Assembly: GCA_905202115.1 (NCBI GenBank)
Contig: CAJKQZ010000069.1
Span: 1 to 11,072, forward strand
Direction: 5' to 3'
Source of the DNA: an uncultured Prevotellaceae bacterium
Lineage (GTDB): Bacteria > Bacteroidota > Bacteroidia > Bacteroidales > Bacteroidaceae
Length of the DNA: 11,072 nt
The notes beneath the pieces were generated by a model. That model was not told where the DNA came from, ran no database searches, and worked only from the letters and a program-made list of their open reading frames with translations. This document shows positions 1-6,125 of this stretch, piece by piece; the stretch's first letter is position 1, and each line of letters starts with the position of its first letter. The position numbers and the translations under genes are program-made.

Positions 1-19
1 AATATCTCAGACATATTTT
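1..19. repeat. Left-edge copy of a TATCTCAGACATA palindrome arm
   Basis: The first 19 bases, aatatctcagacatatttt, are identical to positions 4190-4208, where the same sequence forms the right arm of a perfect inverted repeat. The partner arm of this copy, if it exists, would lie to the left and outside the window. A 19-base exact match between two intergenic spots about 4.2 kb apart suggests a dispersed genomic repeat rather than chance, although both are A/T-rich. Its function is unknown. Confidence 0.6.
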
Positions 20-194
20 TTGCTACATATACACCTGCTGGTTTTCAAGTACTTGGCCGCTGACCGTTTTTGTCTGTTTCGGGCATGTGTCGGCCGGTGC
101 CTGTTTTCGCAAAGGCAACACACCGGAAACAAGGAGCGTGAAAGCTGCTGTATTCCTTTGGCGTAATTTATTATATTCTTTCTTTTTGTAAAGA

Positions 195-220
195 AAAAGT
201 ACCGCAACTTAGGTGCTTTT
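195..220. other. Small hairpin in the gene-free stretch upstream of gdh
   Basis: Positions 195-203 (aaaagtacc) pair with 212-220 (ggtgctttt) around an 8-base loop, giving nine pairs of which one is T-G. The right arm ends in four T, so it could be a weak terminator for a gene left of the window or a chance structure. Apart from this hairpin, the edge repeat and the gdh control region, I see nothing supportable in 1-239. The only open frame there, on the minus strand at 7-207, is cysteine- and arginine-rich and looks random. Confidence 0.25.
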
Positions 221-239
221 AGTATTCTTTGCTTTCATT

Positions 240-253
240 GTGAAATTTTTCAC
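240..253. promoter_or_regulatory. Possible operator dyad upstream of gdh
   Basis: The sequence gtgaaatttttcac is a perfect dyad of two 6-base arms around TT. It lies about 30 bases upstream of the gdh -7 box, a typical place for a regulator to bind. Glutamate dehydrogenase genes are commonly controlled by nitrogen or amino-acid supply, but nothing in the sequence names the regulator. A 14-base dyad in A/T-rich DNA can arise by chance. Confidence 0.25.
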
Positions 254-284
254 CCTTAAAACGGGCCGATATTTGTAAAAACGC

Positions 285-292
285 TACATTTG
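285..292 (+). promoter_or_regulatory. gdh promoter, -7 box TACATTTG
   Basis: TACATTTG matches exactly the TAnnTTTG -7 consensus used by the Bacteroidota primary sigma factor. It sits 23 bases before the gdh start codon, predicting transcription from roughly 298-300 and a very short leader. A convincing TTTG -33 box at the usual distance is absent; the nearest TTTG, at 272-275, is far too close. Activator help, for instance at the 240-253 dyad, is therefore plausible but unproven. Confidence 0.55.
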
Positions 293-315
293 CCATAACC
301 AAATATTAAACGATC

Positions 316-1650
316 ATGAAAACAAATGCAGTTCTTTCGGCTTTGGAAGCCAAACATCCCGGCGAGCAGGAATATCTGCAGGCCGTAAGAGAAGTTTTAT
401 TGTCTATCGAGGACGTTTACAACGAACACCCCGAGTTTGAAAAAGCAAAGATAGTGGAGCGCCTTGTCGAGCCCGACAGGATAATAACTTTCCGAGTGCC
501 CTGGGTGGACGACAAAGGCAACATACAGGTGAACCTCGGCTACCGCGTGCAGTTCAACAATGCTATAGGCCCTTACAAGGGCGGTCTCCGTTTTCACCCC
601 TCGGTGAATCTTTCCATATTGAAGTTTCTCGGTTTCGAGCAGACCTTTAAGAACGCTCTCACAACTCTGCCAATGGGCGGGGCAAAGGGAGGCAGCGATT
701 TTGCTCCGCGCGGACGGAGCGAGGCGGAAATAATGCGTTTCTGCCAGGCCTTTATGCTCGAGATGTGGCAACATCTTGGTCCCGACCGCGATGTTCCGGC
801 CGGCGACATAGGCGTGGGCGGGCGCGAGGTAGGATACATGTACGGCATGTACAAGAAACTTACGCACGAACATACGGGAAGCTTCACCGGTAAGGGACTG
901 GATTTCGGCGGCTCTATACTGCGTCCCGAAGCAACCGGCTTCGGAGCGCTTTACTTCGTCAAGCAAATGCTCGAGACGCAGGGCAGCAGTCTTGCGGGGA
1001 AGACAGTGGGAGTTTCCGGCTTCGGAAATGTGGCCTGGGGCGCGGTAACCAAAGCCGTGCAGCTCGGAGCCAAAGTCGTGACCCTGTCCGGCCCCGACGG
1101 ATATGTCTACGATCCCGACGGGATAGAGGGCGAGAAGATAGACTACATGCTCGAACTCCGTGCCTCGGGCAACGACATCGTAGAACCTTATGCCGAAAAG
1201 TATCCTTCGGCAACATTCTATGCGGGCCGCAAGCCCTGGGAACAGAAAGTGGATATCGCCTTGCCGTGCGCCACGCAGAACGAGCTCGACGCCGACGACG
1301 CCCTGCGCCTTATTGAGAACGGTACGCAATGCGTGGCGGAGGTGTCGAATATGGGCTGCACGGCCGAAGCGGTAGACCTTTTCATAGGCAGGAAACAGCT
1401 GTTCGCTCCTGGCAAGGCCGTGAATGCAGGCGGTGTGGCTACCTCGGGACTGGAAATGACGCAGAACGCCGAACACATCTCCTGGAGTGCAGCCGAAGTG
1501 GACGAACGCCTTCACCACATCATGGCGGAAATACATAAACAATGCGTGGAATACGGTGCCGACGGCAACTATGTGGACTACGTACGCGGGGCCAACATTG
1601 CAGGGTTCATGAAAGTGGCGAAAGCAATGATTGCGCAGGGAGTTCTGTAG
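316..1650 (+). CDS. gdh: Glutamate dehydrogenase, hexameric small-subunit family, NAD-type cofactor site
   Basis: This cytoplasmic enzyme interconverts glutamate and 2-oxoglutarate plus ammonia. At 444 residues it has the normal length of the bacterial hexameric family. The N-terminal substrate domain holds the glutamate-binding lysines K88 (PYKGG) and K112, catalytic K124 in PMGGAKGGSDF, and A162 and D164 in PAGDIGVGGRE. V374 and S377 in AGGVATSGLEM complete the substrate pocket. The Rossmann domain begins around 205 and carries SGFGNVA at 234-240. F236, P260 and D261 (SGFGN and SGPDG) correspond to F238, P262 and D263 of the NAD-specific Clostridium symbiosum enzyme, whereas NADP enzymes such as E. 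coli GdhA carry serine-rich versions. I therefore infer NADH or NAD preference, resembling the GdhB type described in Bacteroides; automated annotation may still say NADP-specific. SNMGCT at 344-349 departs from the usual ANMPTT. The ATG at 316 gives the full family N-terminus. It is transcribed alone, with a hairpin after the stop. Confidence 0.96.
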   Translation: MKTNAVLSALEAKHPGEQEYLQAVREVLLSIEDVYNEHPEFEKAKIVERLVEPDRIITFRVPWVDDKGNIQVNLGYRVQFNNAIGPYKGGLRFHPSVNLSILKFLGFEQTFKNALTTLPMGGAKGGSDFAPRGRSEAEIMRFCQAFMLEMWQHLGPDRDVPAGDIGVGGREVGYMYGMYKKLTHEHTGSFTGKGLDFGGSILRPEATGFGALYFVKQMLETQGSSLAGKTVGVSGFGNVAWGAVTKAVQLGAKVVTLSGPDGYVYDPDGIEGEKIDYMLELRASGNDIVEPYAEKYPSATFYAGRKPWEQKVDIALPCATQNELDADDALRLIENGTQCVAEVSNMGCTAEAVDLFIGRKQLFAPGKAVNAGGVATSGLEMTQNAEHISWSAAEVDERLHHIMAEIHKQCVEYGADGNYVDYVRGANIAGFMKVAKAMIAQGVL

Positions 1651-1714
1651 AAGCGCGCCTTTCGGCTAAAACTCCGAAGACCGCGTATGTGGCCGAAAGA
1701 GTCTGAAAATAAGC

Positions 1715-1772
1715 AAGGCTTCCGCGTTTCGCATTTAATGAAATACCGTTAAATGCGAAACGCGGAAGCTTT
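1715..1772 (+). terminator. Long hairpin after gdh, no U-tract
   Basis: Positions 1718-1737 and 1750-1769 are perfect 20-base reverse complements. With three more pairs outside (one G-T) and three inside (one T-G), the stem reaches 26 pairs around a 6-base loop. It starts 65 bases after the gdh stop and is the obvious candidate for ending that transcript or protecting its 3' end. The bases after the right arm (gttgcggaag) contain no run of T, so it is not a textbook intrinsic terminator. A run of seven A follows at 1786-1792. Confidence 0.6.
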
Positions 1773-1815
1773 GTTGCGGAAGTGCAAAAAAAGATTAATT
1801 CGTAAATTTTATTTA

Positions 1816-1824
1816 CCCCCCCCC
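1816..1824 (+). repeat. Homopolymer run of nine C at the lipoprotein promoter
   Basis: Nine consecutive C interrupt an otherwise A/T-rich intergenic stretch, ending two bases before the putative -33 TTTG of the lipoprotein gene. Homopolymeric tracts of this length can change length by slipped-strand mispairing. Here the tract is upstream of the -33 box, so length change would alter the upstream DNA rather than the box spacing. Confidence 0.9.
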
Positions 1825-1826
1825 TA

Positions 1827-1854
1827 TTTGATTTATAGACTTTTATTATTTTTG
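1827..1854 (+). promoter_or_regulatory. Promoter of the FAS1 lipoprotein gene
   Basis: TATTTTTG at 1847-1854 is an exact TAnnTTTG -7 box. TTTG at 1827-1830 is a candidate -33 box, although the 16-base gap is shorter than the usual 19-21. The box ends 26 bases before the start codon, predicting a leader of about 20 bases. It gives the gene its own transcription start after the gdh hairpin. Confidence 0.6.
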
Positions 1855-1880
1855 TGGCTGAATAAATAATAAATCTATTA

Positions 1881-3962
1881 ATGATGAAGTTGAGAGTTAA
1901 ATGCAGGCTCGCATTTCTTTTTGTGTGCGGGCTTGCCATGATGAGTTGTAGCGACAAGGTGGACGACGAGAACCTTTATGTTTTCGAAGGAGATATGGTG
2001 TCGACGTTCCTTACCCGCAACAGCGAACAGTTTTCAAAATATGTAAGTCTGGCAAAACGTGTGCATTTGAGCCGTAAGTCGAAGTCGTCAGTCATGGATT
2101 TGCTGTCCACCAGAGGAAACTATACATGTTTCGCTCCGGAAAATGACGCTTTGCAGGCATATGTCGACAGTATTATGGATACTCCGAACTATCCTGTCGA
2201 ACAGCTCGATGATTCCACAGCCTCTTTTATAGTACGAAACAGTATCATAGATACAGGCGACAACAAGGCTTATGAAACTTCCGATTTCGTCGAGGGAGCT
2301 CTTACGTATCAGAATCTGAACGACCGTTATGTAACGGTGACTTTCGATACCATAAACGGAAAGGCGGCATTTATAATGAATTCCGATTCACGTATAATAG
2401 ATCCGGACAATGAATGTGAGAACGGATACGTGCATGTGGTCGATAAGGTGCTTTCCCTTTCGTCCGACGAGCTTCCTACGCTTATTTCGCAAACGCCTAA
2501 CCTGAAAATATTCTCGCGTCTGCTTCAGGAGACAGGCTGGGACGCGCAAATGACAAAATATCTCGATTACGATTACGAAGACAATCATCCCGAATACGGT
2601 AATGCTCTCGGCCCAAGCGTAGGTAGCGGCGTAGCGTCGTATTTGTGCCCCGAACATCGCCGTTACGGATATACCGCATTCGTCGAAACCGACAGCGTTT
2701 TCGAGAAAGAGTGGGGCATTAAGATAAAGGTGTCGGATTTCGGGTCGATAGAAAACTGGGATGAAGTGAAAAATATAATCGAAGAAAAGTGTGCTGCCGT
2801 CGACGTGTATTCGCAAACATCAACGGCGGCAGGGAATCCGCAGGACTGGACAGACCCCGATAATGTGGTCAACCAGTTCGTGGCTTATCATCTTACGGAA
2901 ACACAGGTTCCTTACGATTTGCTGGTAATCCACATGAACGAACTCGGATATTCTTATATGAATGCCAGCAGATTGTCGCTCAACGTAACCCGCAATTTTG
3001 AAAGTATGGGCAAACAACGCCGTCTGTTCTGCATTACCGAGGGTGAGAGTACGCAAGGAAAGCGTATAAACCGTTATTCAAGTTATGATGACGATACCTA
3101 CGAGGAAGTCACGGTCTTTAATGAAGGTTCTTTTGTCAGCGCTTCTAACGGAATCAATTCCAATAATGCGCTTAACGGATTTTATTATCCTATCGACAGA
3201 ATAATGGTCTATGATTCTTATGTGCGCGACTTTGTAATGGGCGGCAGGCTGCGTTTCGACCTTACCGACTATATGCCCGAAGCCGGCGGCAATGACTTCG
3301 GAAATCCTCACAAGAGCCTTGTGGCCCAGAATCTTCCTAACGGATACCTTTCGAAAGTCGTGAAAATAACCGACGAAACGTGGCAGGTGTGTCTCAACGA
3401 GGTTTCTCCGTCGAGTTGGGTGGATGTGAATTGCAACGAGCTTCTTTTTTTAGGACAGTATGACTTCACGTTGCTTTTGCCGCCTGTACCGGTTACGGGT
3501 ACTTACGAATTCCGTTGGGGGCTTTCGAATGCTTCGTGGCGCGGCATGGTGCAGGCGTATTTCGGTGAGAATCCCGACAACCTTCCAGCTATAGGTGTGC
3601 CCCTCGACTTGCGTGCCGATTACAATTCACCGAACATCGGTTGGGTAGTGGATGATCCCGATGATCCCGATGTGGGAATAGAAAATGACAAGGCTCTCCG
3701 TAACCGCAATTACATGAAAGGGCCGAAACTTTACGGACTTCTTAGCGCCAGCGGTGTATCCCGTTCGTTCCGTGAAGGAAACGGCAGCAATATGCTCTCG
3801 CTTCGTTATATATTCTATCGCGGAACTCTCAAGGCCGACACCAAATATTATGTACGCTTCAAGAATGTGCTAACCAATCCTTATGCGCAGTTCTTCGGCG
3901 ATTATTTCGAATTTGTTCCGAAATCGGTTTATGAAGGTGTGACGCCGGAAAATGTATGGTGA
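1881..3962 (+). CDS. Fasciclin (FAS1)-type lipoprotein, surface-associated
   Basis: This is a 693-residue predicted lipoprotein of unknown ligand. Residues 1-22 form a signal peptide (KLRVKCR, then hydrophobic AFLFVCGLAMM) ending at C23. The residues before it, MMS, are a loose but Bacteroidota-typical lipobox. The acidic stretch after the cysteine (SDKVDDE) resembles the lipoprotein export signal for the outer surface. A first FAS1-like unit spans roughly 37-193: YTCFAPENDAL at 81-91 matches the family's FAPxNxAF box, and NGYVHVVDKVL at 181-191 its NGxxHxIDxVL box. A second, diverged unit with a long insertion probably spans about 205-445, ending with NGFYYPIDRIMVY. The remaining 250 residues look beta-rich and I cannot assign them. 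They include an acidic DDPDDPD at 591-597 encoded by two copies of gatgatccc. FAS1 domains generally mediate adhesion. Such lipoproteins often accompany SusC/SusD-like pairs in this phylum, but none is adjacent here. M1 and M2 are both possible starts. Confidence 0.85.
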   Translation: MMKLRVKCRLAFLFVCGLAMMSCSDKVDDENLYVFEGDMVSTFLTRNSEQFSKYVSLAKRVHLSRKSKSSVMDLLSTRGNYTCFAPENDALQAYVDSIMDTPNYPVEQLDDSTASFIVRNSIIDTGDNKAYETSDFVEGALTYQNLNDRYVTVTFDTINGKAAFIMNSDSRIIDPDNECENGYVHVVDKVLSLSSDELPTLISQTPNLKIFSRLLQETGWDAQMTKYLDYDYEDNHPEYGNALGPSVGSGVASYLCPEHRRYGYTAFVETDSVFEKEWGIKIKVSDFGSIENWDEVKNIIEEKCAAVDVYSQTSTAAGNPQDWTDPDNVVNQFVAYHLTETQVPYDLLVIHMNELGYSYMNASRLSLNVTRNFESMGKQRRLFCITEGESTQGKRINRYSSYDDDTYEEVTVFNEGSFVSASNGINSNNALNGFYYPIDRIMVYDSYVRDFVMGGRLRFDLTDYMPEAGGNDFGNPHKSLVAQNLPNGYLSKVVKITDETWQVCLNEVSPSSWVDVNCNELLFLGQYDFTLLLPPVPVTGTYEFRWGLSNASWRGMVQAYFGENPDNLPAIGVPLDLRADYNSPNIGWVVDDPDDPDVGIENDKALRNRNYMKGPKLYGLLSASGVSRSFREGNGSNMLSLRYIFYRGTLKADTKYYVRFKNVLTNPYAQFFGDYFEFVPKSVYEGVTPENVW

Positions 3963-4011
3963 GATAGTTTTCGGTAGACGGCTTGTCCTGTTTCTATAAA
4001 AAGCAATAGAG

Positions 4012-4056
4012 AGCCGGCAGGTGCGGAATGCTCGATTCCAGCCTTGCCGGCTTTTT
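4012..4056 (+). terminator. Intrinsic terminator of the lipoprotein gene
   Basis: The arms 4012-4029 and 4035-4052 pair as an outer stem of ten (agccggca plus one wobble and one G-C), a 3x3 internal loop and five inner pairs around a 5-base loop. Five T (4052-4056) follow at the base of the stem. It begins 49 bases after the stop codon and closes the single-gene unit. Confidence 0.85.
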
Positions 4057-4447
4057 CGTGCCATGATTTCTGCGGCCTGCGGTTTTTTTGTGCTGGTTCT
4101 GGTGTCGCTCCGATTCCGCTTCTTGTGCGTTGTGGCGGGGGCGAAAAAATCTTCCGCTTGTAAAAAAAATTATGTCTGAGATAATTCAAAATATCTCAGA
4201 CATATTTTAAAATATCTCAGAGATAATTTTCGAGGCTCTTTTTGCATACTTTTCGGCTTTCGGAATGGCACGCCGTTTGTTATAGCCGTGAGTTACGGCA
4301 ATCCTTTTTCATGTGCAAACAGGTGTGATAAACACTGTTTTTGCAAACTTTACCTGACAAGATTTGCGCGCTGTTTGCAAATTGTCTGTAACGCAACCGG
4401 TTTGTTGGCTGAAACATCCTATTTTTTGCTAAAAGCATATATGTTTG
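4057..4447. other. Gene-free stretch before the leu operon
   Basis: About 390 bases without a credible gene. The open frames here (a 65-residue + strand frame starting at 4288 and short minus-strand frames) run through repeats, a terminator or the leuA promoter and have no recognisable protein character. The stretch holds the palindrome cluster at 4171-4230 and a small stem gccgt/acggc at 4285-4289 and 4295-4299. It also has several dispersed copies of tgcaaac or tttgcaa between 4313 and 4381. I see no riboswitch, T-box or small RNA that I could defend. Confidence 0.6.
4171..4230. repeat. Cluster of TATCTCAGA palindromes
   Basis: The arm tatgtctgagata (4171-4183) and its perfect reverse complement tatctcagacata (4192-4204) enclose eight bases. 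A third unit, atctcagagat at 4215-4225, carries the same core and is itself nearly self-complementary. Between the second and third units, atattttaaaatat (4202-4215) is a further perfect 14-base palindrome. Positions 4190-4208 recur exactly at 1-19. The cluster lies well downstream of the lipoprotein terminator and about 220 bases upstream of the leuA -33 box, so it probably belongs to neither gene. It could be an interspersed REP-like repeat or a protein-binding cluster. Confidence 0.75.
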
Positions 4448-4480
4448 TTTGGTTGGAAATGTGGAAAAATCGTATTTTTG
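4448..4480 (+). promoter_or_regulatory. leu operon promoter
   Basis: TTTG at 4448-4451 and TATTTTTG at 4473-4480 are exact -33 and -7 boxes of the Bacteroidota primary sigma factor consensus, separated by 21 bases, within the expected range. An overlapping TTTG at 4444-4447 is less well spaced. Transcription should start near 4486-4488, leaving an untranslated leader of about 90 bases before leuA. This is the best-formed promoter in the window. Confidence 0.75.
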
Positions 4481-4575
4481 CATGAAATAACCCTATCGAT
4501 GTTGCGAATTTTCAACGATTAGTTAACATTTGCAATGTTTTAATGCCGTTTTTCAGCAAAGCAGAGTTTTTGATT
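4481..4575 (+). promoter_or_regulatory. leuA leader, no classic attenuator seen
   Basis: The leader contains a small stem aacatt/aatgtt (4525-4530 and 4534-4539) and gttg/caac (4501-4504 and 4513-4516). A seven-codon frame, ATG at 4499 to TAG at 4520-4522, encodes MLRIFND. One leucine in seven is not the leucine-rich leader peptide of a ribosome-mediated attenuator. No terminator with a T-run precedes leuA. Leucine control by feedback on the enzyme or by a DNA-binding regulator is therefore more likely than attenuation. Confidence 0.35.
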
Positions 4576-6072
4576 ATGAGTGACAGATTATATATATTTG
4601 ATACCACGTTGCGCGACGGAGAACAGGTTCCCGGTTGTCAGCTCAACACGGTAGAGAAAATCGAGGTGGCACGCCGCCTCGAAGGACTTGGCGTAGATGT
4701 GATTGAAGCAGGGTTTCCTGTTTCGAGTCCGGGTGATTTCCAATCGGTGATAGAGATTTCGAAAGCCGTTACATGGCCTACGATATGCGCGCTTACGCGT
4801 GCTGTGGAGAAAGATATAGACTGCGCAGCCGACGCACTTAAATACGCCAAGCATAAACGTATTCATACCGGCATAGGCACGTCGGAGTATCATATACGCT
4901 ATAAATTTAATTCCACACCAGAGGAAATAATAGAGCGTGCCGTGTCGGCCGTAAAGTATGCTAAACGTTATGTGGAGGATGTGGAGTTTTATGCCGAAGA
5001 CGCCGGCCGCACGGAAAACGAATACCTTGCCAAAGTTGTGGAGGCTGTGATAAAAGCAGGCGCTACGGTGGTCAATATTCCCGACACTACAGGCTACTGT
5101 CTGCCGCAGGAATATGGCGAAAAGATAAAATATCTCATGGAGCACGTCGACGGCATCGACAAAGCCGTTATCTCGACCCATTGTCACAACGACCTCGGTA
5201 TGGCTACGGCCAATACTATGGCCGGTGTGCTCAACGGTGCACGCCAGGTGGAGGTTACTATCAACGGTATAGGCGAGCGTGCCGGAAATACGGCTCTTGA
5301 GGAGGTGGCTATGATATGCAAGTGTCACCACGGCATAGGCATAGACACAAATATAAATACGCAGAAAATATATTCCGTAAGCCGCATGGTTTCAAGCCTT
5401 ATGAATATGCCCGTTCAGCCCAACAAGGCAATCGTGGGCAAGAACGCTTTCGCGCATTCGTCGGGCATACATCAGGATGGCGTACTTAAGAACGTTCAGA
5501 CCTATGAAATCATCGACCCCCGCGATGTGGGAATCGACGATAACAGCATCGTGCTCACTGCCCGCAGCGGTCGTGCCGCGCTCAAACACCGCCTGTCGGT
5601 CAATGGCGTGGAGCTAGACGGCGATAAGCTCGACAAGGTTTATCAGGCCTTTTTGCGGCTTGCCGATCGTAAGAAAGAAGTTACCGACGACGATATTCTC
5701 GTTCTTGCCGGAGCCGACCGCGCCGAGAACCACCATATCCGCCTCGATTATCTGCAGGTCTCGAGCGGTGTGGGCATACGTAGTGTGGCGAGCATAGGGC
5801 TCGACATTGCCGGAGAGAAATTCGAGGAGGCCGCTACCGGCAACGGGCCGGTCGACGCGGCTATAAGCGCTCTGAAAAAGATAATTAAGCGTAAAATGAC
5901 GCTTAAGGAATTTACAATACAGGCAATAAGCAAGGGTTCTGACGATGTAGGCAAAGTTCACATGCAGGTAGAGTATGACGGAAACGTATATTACGGCTTT
6001 GGAGCCAATACCGACATCGTTGCTGCCAGTGTCGAGGCTTATATCGACGCAATAAACAAGTTCCAGCGTTGA
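4576..6072 (+). CDS. leuA: 2-isopropylmalate synthase
   Basis: This enzyme catalyses the first committed step of leucine synthesis: acetyl-CoA plus 2-oxoisovalerate gives 2-isopropylmalate, in the cytoplasm. From ATG 4576 it is 498 residues, normal for the bacterial type. The DRE-TIM barrel opens with FDTTLRDGEQ at 8-17, where R13 is catalytic and D14 binds the divalent metal. H202 and H204 of STHCHND complete the metal site, with NGIGERAGN at 230-238. IHTGIGTSEYH at 96-106 is typical of true LeuA. SSGIHQDG around 295-302 belongs to the linker region needed for catalysis. The last hundred or so residues (GVGIRSVASI onward, with GNGPVDA) form the LeuA dimer/allosteric domain, so leucine feedback is expected. 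An in-frame ATG at 4543 would add 11 residues (MPFFSKAEFLI) lacking family resemblance, so I prefer 4576. It leads the operon, with leuC 53 bases downstream. Confidence 0.96.
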   Translation: MSDRLYIFDTTLRDGEQVPGCQLNTVEKIEVARRLEGLGVDVIEAGFPVSSPGDFQSVIEISKAVTWPTICALTRAVEKDIDCAADALKYAKHKRIHTGIGTSEYHIRYKFNSTPEEIIERAVSAVKYAKRYVEDVEFYAEDAGRTENEYLAKVVEAVIKAGATVVNIPDTTGYCLPQEYGEKIKYLMEHVDGIDKAVISTHCHNDLGMATANTMAGVLNGARQVEVTINGIGERAGNTALEEVAMICKCHHGIGIDTNINTQKIYSVSRMVSSLMNMPVQPNKAIVGKNAFAHSSGIHQDGVLKNVQTYEIIDPRDVGIDDNSIVLTARSGRAALKHRLSVNGVELDGDKLDKVYQAFLRLADRKKEVTDDDILVLAGADRAENHHIRLDYLQVSSGVGIRSVASIGLDIAGEKFEEAATGNGPVDAAISALKKIIKRKMTLKEFTIQAISKGSDDVGKVHMQVEYDGNVYYGFGANTDIVAASVEAYIDAINKFQR

Positions 6073-6125
6073 AAGCGTTGAGAGTTTAAAAGTAACAGTC
6101 TTTACGAACAATAATATAAGATAAA

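Noticed and set aside
7..207. 66-codon minus-strand frame at the left edge
   Set aside because: It is arginine- and cysteine-rich without a recognisable domain, and it spans a repeat copy.
397..1542. 381-codon open frame antisense to gdh
   Set aside because: It lies wholly opposite a well-supported gene. Its residues are a histidine-, arginine- and alanine-rich shadow of gdh codons, and no promoter or family resemblance is visible.
3651..3668. Two tandem copies of gatgatccc in the lipoprotein gene
   Set aside because: It is a short in-frame duplication encoding DDPDDP. Too small to call a repeat element, and it is mentioned in the gene entry instead.
3929..4189. 86-codon minus-strand frame between the lipoprotein gene and the palindromes
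   Set aside because: It crosses the lipoprotein terminator and overlaps the end of that gene. Its composition looks random.
4288..4485. 65-codon cysteine-rich + strand frame upstream of leuA
   Set aside because: It runs through the leu promoter boxes, lacks its own promoter box and has no protein-family character.
4499..4522. Seven-codon leader peptide MLRIFND before leuA
   Set aside because: It has a single leucine codon and no downstream alternative terminator, so it does not meet the criteria for leucine attenuation.
4588..5331. 247-codon open frame antisense to leuA
   Set aside because: It is a codon-pattern shadow of leuA with no recognisable domain and no upstream promoter.
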